A stretch of DNA of 64,000 nucleotides, from positions 62,001 to 126,000 of the forward strand of contig JAFGQN010000064.1 of assembly GCA_016935665.1 (NCBI GenBank), given 5' to 3'. This document shows positions 18,560 through 27,406 of this stretch, in pieces (position 1 is the first letter of the stretch; every line of letters starts with the position of its first letter). Source of the stretch: Deltaproteobacteria bacterium (GTDB taxonomy: Bacteria; Myxococcota_A; Polyangia; JAAYKL01). The notes under the pieces are model-generated. The model was given only the letters and a program-made list of their open reading frames with translations. It did no database searches and was not told the DNA's origin. The position numbers and the translations under genes are program-made.

Positions 18560-19027
18560 GTGTTTGGAAAACGCAAAATGAAAACGCAGATGGAGTCAAA
18601 CGCGACCCGAAACCAGGCAACGTTCCCGGCCAAACGGCATTCCGAAAGGGGCGTGGCAGCCCTTGAGCTGGCCATCCTCATGCCCCTTTTATTAATGATA
18701 TTATTTGGGATTATCGACTGGGGATATGTTTTTTACGTGGACTTGACGATGACCAATGGGGTTCGGGAAGGGGCCAGAGTTGGCGTCACCCGCAACACCA
18801 TCGCCATAGCGGAAGCAGATGCGAAAACGGCAGCCACCAATTATGTGTCGACACTTGGAACGCACAACAACATTGTGATTTCTGCCGCCATGACTGGGAC
18901 GGAACAACTGAGTGTGGAAGCGAGAATTGACGATTTTCAGCCGCTTGTTGGATTTTTGCCGGATTCGGCGTTGCCGTCAAAGTTAACCACCCAGGCTTCA
19001 ATGAGATGGGAGCTTTCGGGTGAATAA
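18560..19027 (+). CDS. TadE-like pseudopilin
   Basis: About 155 residues. After a basic N-terminus, SERGVAALELAILMPLLLMILFGIIDWGYVFYVDLTMTNGVREGAR is the TadE-like domain, with a Glu in the hydrophobic segment and a prepilin-type cleavage site. The GTG at 18560 has AAGGGGGA 7 bases upstream; ATG 18578 is an alternative with a weaker site. TadE/TadF are minor pilins processed by the Tad prepilin peptidase. It lies between the major pilins and cpaB. Confidence 0.85.
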   Translation: MFGKRKMKTQMESNATRNQATFPAKRHSERGVAALELAILMPLLLMILFGIIDWGYVFYVDLTMTNGVREGARVGVTRNTIAIAEADAKTAATNYVSTLGTHNNIVISAAMTGTEQLSVEARIDDFQPLVGFLPDSALPSKLTTQASMRWELSGE

Positions 19028-19039
19028 AGGAAAGCTGAA

Positions 19040-20065
19040 ATGAATACTGCAACGAACTCGCCAGAGGCGAAGATTGTAGGTAAAAATCGATTAAAAGCCA
19101 TAGCGTTTTTTCTGCTGGCTGCGGTGGTCGGGATTGCCGGACTGTTTCTGATTATGCGTTATATGGACCAGATAAAACTAGGCGCATTTGGCAGCGGAAA
19201 CGGAGAAAATGTTGCCGTGGCAACGGTTCCGGTGGTCGTGGCATCTGTGGATTTACCCATCGCCACATCGCTTCAAGCCAAGCATTTAAAAGTGGTTAGA
19301 TGGCCCAAAGACAATGTGCCGGAGGGCGTCCGAACCGCCGTTCAGTCGTTGACTGGTTCGACCACACTGCAGGCCATAGTGAAAGGAGAGCCCATATTGT
19401 CCAGCCGCGTTGCCGGTCCCGAAAACGAAGGAATGGCCGCATTGCTGACCGTTGGCAAACGCGCCATGGCGGTGCAGGTGGATTCCGTGGTGGGAGTGGC
19501 GGGATTTGTGCGCCCAGGAGACTTTGTTGATGTGATCACGACAATGACACCGGATGATGAAACACGGGAGCAAATGGAAAACGCCGCGGCAAAGGTGTCG
19601 AAAATTATATTGCAGAACATTCGAGTTCTGGCCGTGGGAGAACATCTCGAAACAGAAAATCGCAAGCCAACGAAAGTGAAAGTGGTGACGTTGGAAGTGG
19701 ATGCCGCGCAGTCCGAGAAGTTGGCGCTCGGCAGTCAGCATGGGAAAATACAGTTGACCATGAGATCCCGTATTGACCAGGAACAACAGGAGACTGTTGG
19801 TGTGACTCCTTTGGCATTGCTGGCCCCGGATGCGGAAGAACTGGAAACTCAGGCGGTGGCGCCGCAGGACACAGTCGCGGCGATTGATAAAAAAGCGGAC
19901 AAGGAAGAGTATAAACGCAAGGCGAAACATCGTCGCCGCGACAAAGTGGAGTCAAAACCGGAAGAGCCGGTGGTTCGCCCGAATAAACCGGAAGAGCCTG
20001 TGGTTGAGATTCTGCGCGGTGGTACGGTAGAGAAGCGCAAACTCATGCAGAGCAAAGAGAATTGA
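19040..20065 (+). CDS. cpaB: Flp pilus assembly protein CpaB/RcpC
   Basis: A 341-residue protein with one N-terminal membrane helix (AIAFFLLAAVVGIAGLFLIM), a SAF/CpaB domain (VPVVVASVDLPIATSLQAKHLKVVRWP) and the RcpC-type core (AVQVDSVVGVAGFVRPGDFVDVI). The C-terminus is an unusually charged tail with two EEPVV-type repeats (about residues 290-330). CpaB is periplasmic and is thought to help place the secretin and to contact peptidoglycan. The gene is 12 bases behind tadE and is followed by cpaC. Confidence 0.92.
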   Translation: MNTATNSPEAKIVGKNRLKAIAFFLLAAVVGIAGLFLIMRYMDQIKLGAFGSGNGENVAVATVPVVVASVDLPIATSLQAKHLKVVRWPKDNVPEGVRTAVQSLTGSTTLQAIVKGEPILSSRVAGPENEGMAALLTVGKRAMAVQVDSVVGVAGFVRPGDFVDVITTMTPDDETREQMENAAAKVSKIILQNIRVLAVGEHLETENRKPTKVKVVTLEVDAAQSEKLALGSQHGKIQLTMRSRIDQEQQETVGVTPLALLAPDAEELETQAVAPQDTVAAIDKKADKEEYKRKAKHRRRDKVESKPEEPVVRPNKPEEPVVEILRGGTVEKRKLMQSKEN

Positions 20066-20178
20066 AAATTTCGAAGCCCCAAACTGGCACGTCGCGAAAA
20101 ATACAATAAATAACAAGGTACAGGAAAACGAGTAAAGCCAAATGAGTTGCTCGAGCAGCCGTCATACGGGGGGTATTG

Positions 20179-21792
20179 ATGGAAATGCGTTTGAGATTCT
20201 GTTTATGTGTTCTGACAACCTTGTACACAGGGAACGTTCAGGCTCAGGGTGTTCGGGATGTATCTGCATCTCCATCCGCATCCTCGAATGAGATTGAACA
20301 GGGGAATGATAGTGAGGGGGAGGGGGGGGCCGGGCAAACGACCATCCAGACGCGCTTTGAAGATGATGTCAGTAAAGAACTGAGTCTGGAGGTGGGGCAA
20401 ACCCGTCTGGTGCACATTTCCAAAAAAATCATTCGCGTGTCCGTTGCAGAACCGGATGTGGCCGACCTGCAGGTGGTGACAAAAAAACAAATGCTGATAA
20501 CTGCCAAAGCAGTGGGCTATACTCATTTGATTGTCTGGAGTGAAGACGACAACCCAGTGGTGTTGGCGGTGAGCGTGACGCGAAATCTGGATCAGTTGCG
20601 CAAGCAATTCGTCGAGTTGTTTCCCAAAGAAGATATTCAAATCAGTGCAGTGGGTGATTTGCTGGTGCTTTCGGGTACTGTCAGCGATCTTAGAATTCCG
20701 GCGCGTGCTGCGGAAGTGGCATCGTTGCATACGGATAGGCTGGCCAATCTGATTCAGGTAGTGGGAGATCAGCAGGTTCAGCTGGATGTGCGGTTTGCCG
20801 AAGTATCCCGCACCGGCATGCGCAAAACCGGTGTGAATTTTCTTTGGGGCGATTCGCAGGAGGGATATGTGGGCGGTCAGGCCAGCTCGGGCACATCCCC
20901 CGGGCAGTATCTGCGGGGGGATGGCGCCATTCCGGGTACCGGCGATGCGCGAATCCCCCTCGTTCCCGGCCCCGTTCATGGGGATGCATTCAATCTGTTT
21001 TTTTCGTCCGGTTTAAAAGGATATCCGTTTAGCGCCATACTCAGCATTATGGTGCAGGAAGGACTCGCCAAAGTGTTGGCGGAACCTTCATTAACCGCAT
21101 TGAGTGGCCAGGATGCGGAATTTCATGCGGGTGGTGAGGTCCCCATAATTGTGTCTGAGGAACTGGGGCGAGTGCGCATGGAGTACAAAAAATACGGCGT
21201 GTTGCTCAAGTTCACTCCAACGGTTCTGGGCGAAAAGGCCATGAGTCTGAAACTGGAAGTGGAAGTGAGCGAGCCCGATACCAACGCGGGTATTGTCGCA
21301 TCGGGATTTCAGGTGCCTGGATTTAAAACCCGTCGCAGCGAAACCACGATACGCCTCGCCGATGGCCAGAGTTTCGCCATTGCCGGACTCCTGTCCGATT
21401 CCTCCCGCCATTGGGTGAGTAAAGTCCCCATCCTTGGAGATATTCCAATATTGGGCGCCCTGTTTCGGTCCAGCGCGTATCAGCGGGAAGAAACAGAACT
21501 GTTGATGGTCGTTACCGGTCATTTGGTACATCCTGTCCAGAAGGAAAAGTTTCCCTCATTACCTGGGGAGGATGAGTTTAACGATCCCAGTGACTTTCGT
21601 CTTTTCCTTTTGGGCAGCATCAAACCAAAGAAAGTAAAAAAAGAGAATCGCCGTAATGATGCCAGGGCCACTTCTGCACGCCCCGCGCTCGAAACCGGGA
21701 ATTATCAGAAGAGAACAAATACAAAGAGCAGCGCCCCTGAGCGGAAGCTGGCTGAGGGACCCCTTGGTCCTGTGGGATTTATTCGAAACTGA
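20179..21792 (+). CDS. cpaC: Tad secretin CpaC/RcpA
   Basis: A 537-residue outer membrane secretin. The signal peptide MEMRLRFCLCVLTTLYTGNVQA is followed by an N-terminal pilus-secretin domain (VGQTRLVHISKKIIRVSVAEPDVAD), a BON-like segment (GDLLVLSGTVSDLRIPARAAEVA) and the secretin core with VLAEPSLTALSGQDAEFHAGGEVP and GFQVPGFKTRRSETTIRLADGQSFAIAGLL. The C-terminal 60 residues are basic and proline-rich. It forms the channel through which the Flp pilus exits. ATG 20179 follows a GGGGGG stretch; the TTG just before it was rejected. Confidence 0.93.
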   Translation: MEMRLRFCLCVLTTLYTGNVQAQGVRDVSASPSASSNEIEQGNDSEGEGGAGQTTIQTRFEDDVSKELSLEVGQTRLVHISKKIIRVSVAEPDVADLQVVTKKQMLITAKAVGYTHLIVWSEDDNPVVLAVSVTRNLDQLRKQFVELFPKEDIQISAVGDLLVLSGTVSDLRIPARAAEVASLHTDRLANLIQVVGDQQVQLDVRFAEVSRTGMRKTGVNFLWGDSQEGYVGGQASSGTSPGQYLRGDGAIPGTGDARIPLVPGPVHGDAFNLFFSSGLKGYPFSAILSIMVQEGLAKVLAEPSLTALSGQDAEFHAGGEVPIIVSEELGRVRMEYKKYGVLLKFTPTVLGEKAMSLKLEVEVSEPDTNAGIVASGFQVPGFKTRRSETTIRLADGQSFAIAGLLSDSSRHWVSKVPILGDIPILGALFRSSAYQREETELLMVVTGHLVHPVQKEKFPSLPGEDEFNDPSDFRLFLLGSIKPKKVKKENRRNDARATSARPALETGNYQKRTNTKSSAPERKLAEGPLGPVGFIRN

Positions 21793-21817
21793 TGCGACAA
21801 GTCAGGATGATTGAATC

Positions 21818-22999
21818 ATGAGTGATGTACCAATTGATGTCATATTAATAGGACTGGATGAACAGCAGGAACAGTTGATAGAACGTAACCTGGGCGGGCA
21901 ATTGAACGTGGTGGCCAGCGAACCCTCGCCGGAGCACGGCCTCACCACCATTGCGGCGAACCCGGATGCCATCGCACTGTTGTTTCTCGATGCCCATCCC
22001 GAACAGATGTTGCGCTTGACGCATCAGGTGAGTTCCAGTCTGCAAACCGTGGTGGTGGTATTGTCCGCCACGCGGGATCCTCATCGAATCGTTCAGGTGA
22101 TGAAAGCAGGGGCCAAAGACTATGCCATTATCAGTGATGACAATGTGAGTGACGTGGAGCGCGCCATTCACGAGTTGTCTGCACTGCACGAGCAGATATT
22201 GAAAGACAAGCATGGCAAAGTGATTAGCGTGTTCAGTGCCAAAGGGGGCAGTGGCGCCACCACCGTCGCGGCCAATCTTGGAAATGTGCTGCAGCGAAAT
22301 GGGTTGGAAAAAGGCAGGGAGCCGCGCAAAATAGTTCTGTTGGATTTCGATATGGATATGGGCGATTTGTCAATATTTCTCGACGTGCGCATCGGATACA
22401 GCTATCAGGAAATCCTCGACAATATGTATCGACTCGATAGCGAGCTGTTGTATGGGTCGTTGACCCATCACAGTAACGGTCTTTATATTGTGTCCCACTG
22501 CAACAATGTGGACGCCATGGAAACGGTCGCCGCAAAGGACCTGACGCGAATCGTGGTGTTTTTGAAACAGCATTTTGACTTTGTGATAATCGACGGTTTA
22601 AGAGGATTTTCCGAGAAATCGTTGGCGGCTCTCGATAACTCAGATCATATAGTGATCACCCTCACCCCGGATATTCCATCTTTGCGTAACGCCAATCGAA
22701 GCCTGCAGATATTTGGACGACTGCGCTACACTGAAGAACATGTTCATCTTGTTTTGAATCGTTACAATAAAAAGCCAGGCATCACTGCTGATGAGATGGC
22801 CGATGCATTGGGGCGTCCCATCACCTGCACTGTCGCCAACGATTTTCCCCTGGTCAATAAATCGGCGCATCAGGGAACAACCGCCGTGGATTTATCGCCC
22901 AAATCGAAAGTCGCAGCTGATTTTCAAAAACTGGGATACCTGTTTGTTGATGCGCCCAAACGCAGACGACGGAGCTTTTTACCATTTCGGAGGGCCTGA
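21818..22999 (+). CDS. cpaE: Tad locus ATPase CpaE (receiver-like plus MinD-like)
   Basis: A 393-residue protein. The first 120 residues form a degenerate response-regulator-like domain (VILIGLDEQQEQLIERNL, VLSATRDPHRIVQVMKAGAKDY). From 134 on there is a MinD/ParA ATPase with the deviant Walker A motif KGGSGATT (142-149), DFDMDMGDLSIFLD, and VIIDGLRGFSEKSLAALDNSD. CpaE/TadZ places the Tad machinery, usually at a cell pole. Its TGA overlaps the ATG of cpaF, which indicates coupled translation. Confidence 0.92.
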   Translation: MSDVPIDVILIGLDEQQEQLIERNLGGQLNVVASEPSPEHGLTTIAANPDAIALLFLDAHPEQMLRLTHQVSSSLQTVVVVLSATRDPHRIVQVMKAGAKDYAIISDDNVSDVERAIHELSALHEQILKDKHGKVISVFSAKGGSGATTVAANLGNVLQRNGLEKGREPRKIVLLDFDMDMGDLSIFLDVRIGYSYQEILDNMYRLDSELLYGSLTHHSNGLYIVSHCNNVDAMETVAAKDLTRIVVFLKQHFDFVIIDGLRGFSEKSLAALDNSDHIVITLTPDIPSLRNANRSLQIFGRLRYTEEHVHLVLNRYNKKPGITADEMADALGRPITCTVANDFPLVNKSAHQGTTAVDLSPKSKVAADFQKLGYLFVDAPKRRRRSFLPFRRA

Positions 23000-24327
23000 T
23001 GGATTTGCACCAGCGTTTACAAAAAGGGAAGTCGAGGACCAATGATATTCAGGGACCGCCGGAAATGGTGCCTCATATTTATCAGCAGATTAAAGCCGAA
23101 ATCCACAATCAGCTCATCGACGAACTGGATTTGTCCAAATTCGACGTGCTGGAAAGCGATGACCTGCAAAAGGAATTGCGGGGGGCCATTGAAGCGGTAG
23201 CGAATGTATCGGCGTTGCCGTTGAATCGACACGAACGAGAGCGTCTGGTTCAGGAAGTGATCGACGAAGTGACGGGCCTTGGCCCACTGGAACCGCTGTT
23301 GGCCGATCCGTCCATTTCGGATATTTTAGTCAACGGTTACAACACCGTGTACATTGAACGCAAGGGGCTGCTCAGTAAAGTCCCGGTCACCTTTCGCGAT
23401 GACGCCCATCTCATGCAGATCATTAACCGGATTGTCACCCGTGTGGGGCGCCGGGTGGATGAGTCATCCCCCATGGTGGATGCGCGTCTGATGGATGGTT
23501 CCCGCGTCAACGCCATCATTCCGCCTTTGGCGCTGGATGGACCGTCCCTGTCCATTCGCCGTTTTGGCACCAATCCGCTGACCATTGATAAACTGGTGCA
23601 AAACAACTCCATGACCGAAAATATGAAGCAGTTTCTGGCCGCCTGCGTTCGCGCCAGACTGAATGTCCTTATATCGGGTGGGACTGGCACCGGAAAGACA
23701 ACATTGCTCAATGCCGTATCGGCGTTTATTCCCAACACAGAACGAATTGTAACCATCGAAGATGCAGCTGAGCTGCAGTTGCAGCAACCGCACGTGGTTC
23801 GATTGGAAACCCGACCCGCCAATATCGAAGGGAAAGGTGCAATTGTGGCCAGGGATTTGGTGGTGAATAGTCTGCGAATGCGACCGGATCGCATTATTGT
23901 GGGAGAGGTGCGCAGCGCAGAGGTGATGGATATGCTGCAGGCGATGAATACCGGACACGAAGGCTCCATGACTACCGTACACGCCAACAGCCCGCGTGAT
24001 TCGCTGGCGCGTCTGGTGGCCATGGCGGGTCTGTTCAGCGCGCACTTCAGCGAAACTCTAATGAATCACACCCTGGCCAGTGCACTTGATTTGGTGGTGC
24101 ATATCAATCGGTTTTCAGACGGAACAAGGAAGGTGGTATCCATTTCGGAAATCAGCGGCATGGAAGGAAACGTGATTTCGTTGCAGGAGGTGTTTGCCTT
24201 CAGGCAGACAGGCGTGGACGCCGAGGGGCGCGCGTTGGGCAAGTTCATGGCCACCGGTATTCGACCGCGCTGCATGGAACGAATTGAGCGGGCCGGATTT
24301 TCCTTTGATGGGACATTTACTTCATGA
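22999..24327 (+). CDS. cpaF: Tad secretion ATPase CpaF/TadA
   Basis: A 442-residue hexameric type II/IV secretion ATPase. The N-terminal helical domain (LGPLEPLLADPSISDILVNG) is followed by the Walker A motif GGTGTGKTT at about 227-235, the Asp box ERIVTIEDAAELQL, and the Walker B/His-box region RPDRIIVGEVRSAEVMDMLQAMNTGHEGSMTTVHAN. It powers assembly, and possibly retraction, of Flp pili. The start overlaps the cpaE stop, and the end overlaps tadB by four bases (ATGA). Confidence 0.95.
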   Translation: MDLHQRLQKGKSRTNDIQGPPEMVPHIYQQIKAEIHNQLIDELDLSKFDVLESDDLQKELRGAIEAVANVSALPLNRHERERLVQEVIDEVTGLGPLEPLLADPSISDILVNGYNTVYIERKGLLSKVPVTFRDDAHLMQIINRIVTRVGRRVDESSPMVDARLMDGSRVNAIIPPLALDGPSLSIRRFGTNPLTIDKLVQNNSMTENMKQFLAACVRARLNVLISGGTGTGKTTLLNAVSAFIPNTERIVTIEDAAELQLQQPHVVRLETRPANIEGKGAIVARDLVVNSLRMRPDRIIVGEVRSAEVMDMLQAMNTGHEGSMTTVHANSPRDSLARLVAMAGLFSAHFSETLMNHTLASALDLVVHINRFSDGTRKVVSISEISGMEGNVISLQEVFAFRQTGVDAEGRALGKFMATGIRPRCMERIERAGFSFDGTFTS

Positions 24328-25286
24328 ACGAAATCGCGATTTATATCGTTGTGGGGATAGCCATTCTGCTGGCGGCAGAGGCGGTGTACTTTATGGTGCG
24401 GTATCGGGGAGAGCGACAACGCGCCAACCTGAAACGCAAGCTGAATCAGCTGGGGGATGCGTCCAGTGTTTCGTTGTTGAAAGAGCATCGCATTGCCGAT
24501 TCCCGGCGCATGGAGCGCTGGCTGTCAAAGCTGTCCTTTGTGCGTGCTCTGGAGAAGCTTATTTTGCAAACCGACCTGAGTTGGACGGTGGCCTCGATGC
24601 TGGCGTACAGTCTGCTCATCGGGTTTTCGCTGGGGATGGTTGGCATTCTGCTGATTCCGCATCTTGTGGCTGTGGTGGTGTGTCTGGTTCTTTTTGGACT
24701 GTCTCTTCCGTTTTTTATTGTGCTTTCAGAACGATCAAAACGCGGTCGGAAAATTTCGACACAGCTTCCCGACGCACTGGATATGATGGCGCGATCTCTT
24801 CGCGCGGGGCACGGCACCGCTGCGGCATTCAAACTGGTGGCCACCGAGATGGCGCCTCCCATCGCAGTGGAGTTCGGACGATGCTTTGAAGAAAACCGTG
24901 TGGGCGTGGACTTTAGAGAGGCGGTCTCCAGGATGACGCAACGTGTTCCCAGGAATATGGATTTAAAACTGTTTGCTGTGTCATTGATTATTCAAAACGA
25001 GACCGGCGGAAACCTCATTGAAATTCTTGAAAAAATTTCAAGTACGGTGCGCGAGCGATTCAAGTTTTACGGCAAGTTGCGGGCGCTCACTGCGGAGGTG
25101 AAAGCGTCAGGATTTGTACTGGCGCTGCTGCCATTTTTGTTTACGGTGGTCATTATGACGATGAATCCCAAATATCTGGTGCCGCTGATGGAAGAACCGT
25201 TGGGGCGCTTTATTGTCGCTGCTGCGATATTGCTTTGGATTGTGGGAGTGGTCAGTATCAACCGTCTCTCAAAGCTGGATTTGTAA
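24324..25286 (+). CDS. tadB: Tad inner membrane platform protein TadB
   Basis: A 320-residue membrane protein with an N-terminal helix, a cytoplasmic stretch, two central helices (SLLIGFSLGMVGILLIPHLVAVVVC), the type II secretion F domain (LPDALDMMARSLRAGHGTAAAFKLVATEM, IQNETGGNLIEILEKIS) and two C-terminal helices. It forms the inner membrane base with TadC under the CpaF ATPase. Translation is coupled to cpaF by an ATGA overlap. Confidence 0.92.
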   Translation: MNEIAIYIVVGIAILLAAEAVYFMVRYRGERQRANLKRKLNQLGDASSVSLLKEHRIADSRRMERWLSKLSFVRALEKLILQTDLSWTVASMLAYSLLIGFSLGMVGILLIPHLVAVVVCLVLFGLSLPFFIVLSERSKRGRKISTQLPDALDMMARSLRAGHGTAAAFKLVATEMAPPIAVEFGRCFEENRVGVDFREAVSRMTQRVPRNMDLKLFAVSLIIQNETGGNLIEILEKISSTVRERFKFYGKLRALTAEVKASGFVLALLPFLFTVVIMTMNPKYLVPLMEEPLGRFIVAAAILLWIVGVVSINRLSKLDL

Positions 25287-25311
25287 CTGTGCGTTTATAA
25301 AGGGGGGATAA

Positions 25312-26280
25312 ATGCAGGACATGCTGCCGTTCGTTGTGGCCCATGCCCGGGAAATCGCTGCGGGCGCGCTGGGTGTAATTGTTATCTTTCTCATAACTAT
25401 GGGCGTTCGAAGTTTACTGCACTCCCAATCTGAAGTGCTTAAGGATCGACTGCGTCGCTCTGTGGAAACGGATACGTCGCCCGTTGTCGAAGTGGTTGAA
25501 CCATCAATGAGACAATCGTTCTTTGAGAGAATTGTCGGGGTTATCACTCAGGTGGCCAGACCTACCAGTGAAAAGGAGATGGGGCATTTGCAGCAAAAGC
25601 TGGCCCAGGCCGGTTTGCGTAAAAACAACCATTTGCTGTGGTATCTGGCCATCAAAATATTTTTGGCGCTGGTGCTGGTGCTTTTGGTCATTGGCGCAAA
25701 CAGGTTGCGCAGCGAAGGGGTGGCGCATTTTCCATTTATATTGGTGTTCAGCATGATTCTTGGTTTTTACGCCCCGGGGGTTTGGTTACGCTCAAGGGTG
25801 ACCAAAAATCAGCAGGCATTGAATCGTGCATTGCCGGATGCGTTGGATTTGCTGGTAACCTGTGTGGAAGCGGGCCTGGGATTGGATGCGGCGATGATAA
25901 GAGTGGCCGAGGAAACATCTTTATCTGTGCCGTTGCTTTCAAACGAACTGCGCCAGGCGTCTCTGGAAATTCGGGCGGGGGCCTCGCGTGGAGAGGCGTT
26001 CAAGCGCATGGCATGGCGCACCGGTGTGGATGAAATTCAAAATCTCTCCGCTATTATTGTGCAGACCGAACGCTTTGGCACCTCAGTAGCACAGGCGCTG
26101 AGAGTAATGGCCGATGGGATGCGCATTCGGAGAATGCAGCTGGCAGAGGAAAGGGCGGCCACCGTGTCGGTGAAGATGACCATTCCCCTGGTATTTTGTA
26201 TTTTCCCGTCGTTGCTCATGATCATTTTAGGGCCCGCGATTATCAAAATTTACCATTACCTGGTATCACAGGGAGGCTGA
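25312..26280 (+). CDS. tadC: Tad inner membrane platform protein TadC
   Basis: A 322-residue partner of TadB with the same F-domain layout: ALPDALDLLVTCVEAGLGLDAAMIRVAEE, then TGVDEIQNLSAIIVQTERFGTSVAQALRVMADGMR, flanked by membrane helices. The C-terminal FCIFPSLLMIILGPAIIKI is typical of TadC. It starts 25 bases after tadB behind a GGGGGG stretch. Confidence 0.92.
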   Translation: MQDMLPFVVAHAREIAAGALGVIVIFLITMGVRSLLHSQSEVLKDRLRRSVETDTSPVVEVVEPSMRQSFFERIVGVITQVARPTSEKEMGHLQQKLAQAGLRKNNHLLWYLAIKIFLALVLVLLVIGANRLRSEGVAHFPFILVFSMILGFYAPGVWLRSRVTKNQQALNRALPDALDLLVTCVEAGLGLDAAMIRVAEETSLSVPLLSNELRQASLEIRAGASRGEAFKRMAWRTGVDEIQNLSAIIVQTERFGTSVAQALRVMADGMRIRRMQLAEERAATVSVKMTIPLVFCIFPSLLMIILGPAIIKIYHYLVSQGG

Positions 26281-26281
26281 G

Positions 26282-27079
26282 ATGCGAAGTGCGATGATCC
26301 CCCTTGCGTTGCTGTTGGTGGCTTGTGGCGGCAGTGCGCCCAAAGAGACCGTCTCCAAAACCGAAGTGGTTCCGGTTTGGGAGAGCGATGTGGAAAACAC
26401 CGCGTATGAATTTTACCGTTCTGTCAGTAAAACGCTGTTGCGGACCAATCAGCCGCGTCGGGCCTTAAAAACCATTTCCAAAATGATGCGGCAGCGCCCC
26501 AAAGAAGCGGAGCCGGTGTATCTGATGGCGCGCGCATATCTTGAGCTGGATGACGTGGCGTCTGCCAGGCGGTCGCTGAATCGGGTGATTGAACTGGATG
26601 ACAAATATGCACCGGCCCATGCTCTATTGGGAATGAGCTTCGACATGACCGGCGAGCACGCCGCCGCCGTGCCGCATCACAAAGCGGCCATTGAACTGGA
26701 TCCGGATGATGCATCGTATTTGAACAACCTGGGATTCTGTTACTACCTGATGCGGGACTACAGACGCGCGGTTATTTTTTATCGCAAAGCGGTCGCCAAA
26801 GATCCGGGCGTACATCGCATTCATAATAATCTGGGATTTGCCCTTGCAAGACAGGGGAAAATGTCGCAGGCGCTCACCAGCTTCAAGCTGGCTGGGGTAC
26901 CGGCTCAGGCGTATAATAATATGGGGTTTGTGCACGAGGAGCGGGGCGAATTGGAGCGGGCGTATAACTATTATCTGCAGGCATTGGAACTGGACCCGGT
27001 GCTGATGCAGGCGAGACGAAATCTGGAGCGGGTTTGCGCGGTACTGGGACGACCAATTCCACAACTGGAGGCACAGTAA
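26282..27079 (+). CDS. tadD: TPR lipoprotein of the Tad locus (TadD-like)
   Basis: A 265-residue lipoprotein with lipobox LLVAC (Cys15) and at least four tetratricopeptide repeats (about residues 50-250: PVYLMARAYLELDDVASARRS, YAPAHALLGMSFDMTGEHAAA, ASYLNNLGFCYYLMRDYRRA, RIHNNLGFALARQGKMSQA). TadD proteins are pilotins or assembly factors for the Tad secretin. The start is one base after the tadC stop, and the stop overlaps the next gene (TAATG). Confidence 0.88.
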   Translation: MRSAMIPLALLLVACGGSAPKETVSKTEVVPVWESDVENTAYEFYRSVSKTLLRTNQPRRALKTISKMMRQRPKEAEPVYLMARAYLELDDVASARRSLNRVIELDDKYAPAHALLGMSFDMTGEHAAAVPHHKAAIELDPDDASYLNNLGFCYYLMRDYRRAVIFYRKAVAKDPGVHRIHNNLGFALARQGKMSQALTSFKLAGVPAQAYNNMGFVHEERGELERAYNYYLQALELDPVLMQARRNLERVCAVLGRPIPQLEAQ

Positions 27080-27393
27080 TGAAAGTAATTTATATTCATC
27101 GACATTGGGCAGTGGCTGGAGTGATTTTTGCAATCGCATGTGTTGCCGTTTTTGTGGGGGGATGCACATCGAGGCAGCATATGGATTTAAACTATGGACA
27201 CAGCAACGCTGCCGCTTTAGCTTCGCAGCGGGTATATCCCGGTTCGAGCAGTGCCCAGCCCAATGGCCTGGACTCCGAAGAGGCGGCCATCGTTCACGAT
27301 TCCTACCGCCGGAGTATCGGAAAAAAAGGGTCGTCCAAAGGCAGCAGTGAACCGGCGCGGGTGCTGCTGATAGAAGACGACAAGAAAAAGTGA
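27079..27393 (+). CDS. Small lipoprotein of the Tad locus
   Basis: A 104-residue protein starting MKVIYIHRHW, with a long hydrophobic signal and lipobox VGGC. The mature part has LNYGHSNAAALASQRVYPGS and GLDSEEAAIVHDSYRRSI, a pattern (G...Q...GLDxxxAxxxxxxY) found in small lipoproteins of many Tad loci, and a lysine-rich end. The frame could be read from 27034, but the ATG at 27079 overlaps the previous stop and gives a proper lipoprotein signal. Its exact role is unknown; secretin support is a guess. Confidence 0.75.
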   Translation: MKVIYIHRHWAVAGVIFAIACVAVFVGGCTSRQHMDLNYGHSNAAALASQRVYPGSSSAQPNGLDSEEAAIVHDSYRRSIGKKGSSKGSSEPARVLLIEDDKKK

Positions 27394-27406
27394 AAGGACA
27401 AAGGTC

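Noticed and set aside
27034-27393. Longer start for the small Tad lipoprotein
   Set aside because: The extra 15 residues lie inside the TPR gene and precede a proper signal peptide; the ATG overlapping the previous stop is better.
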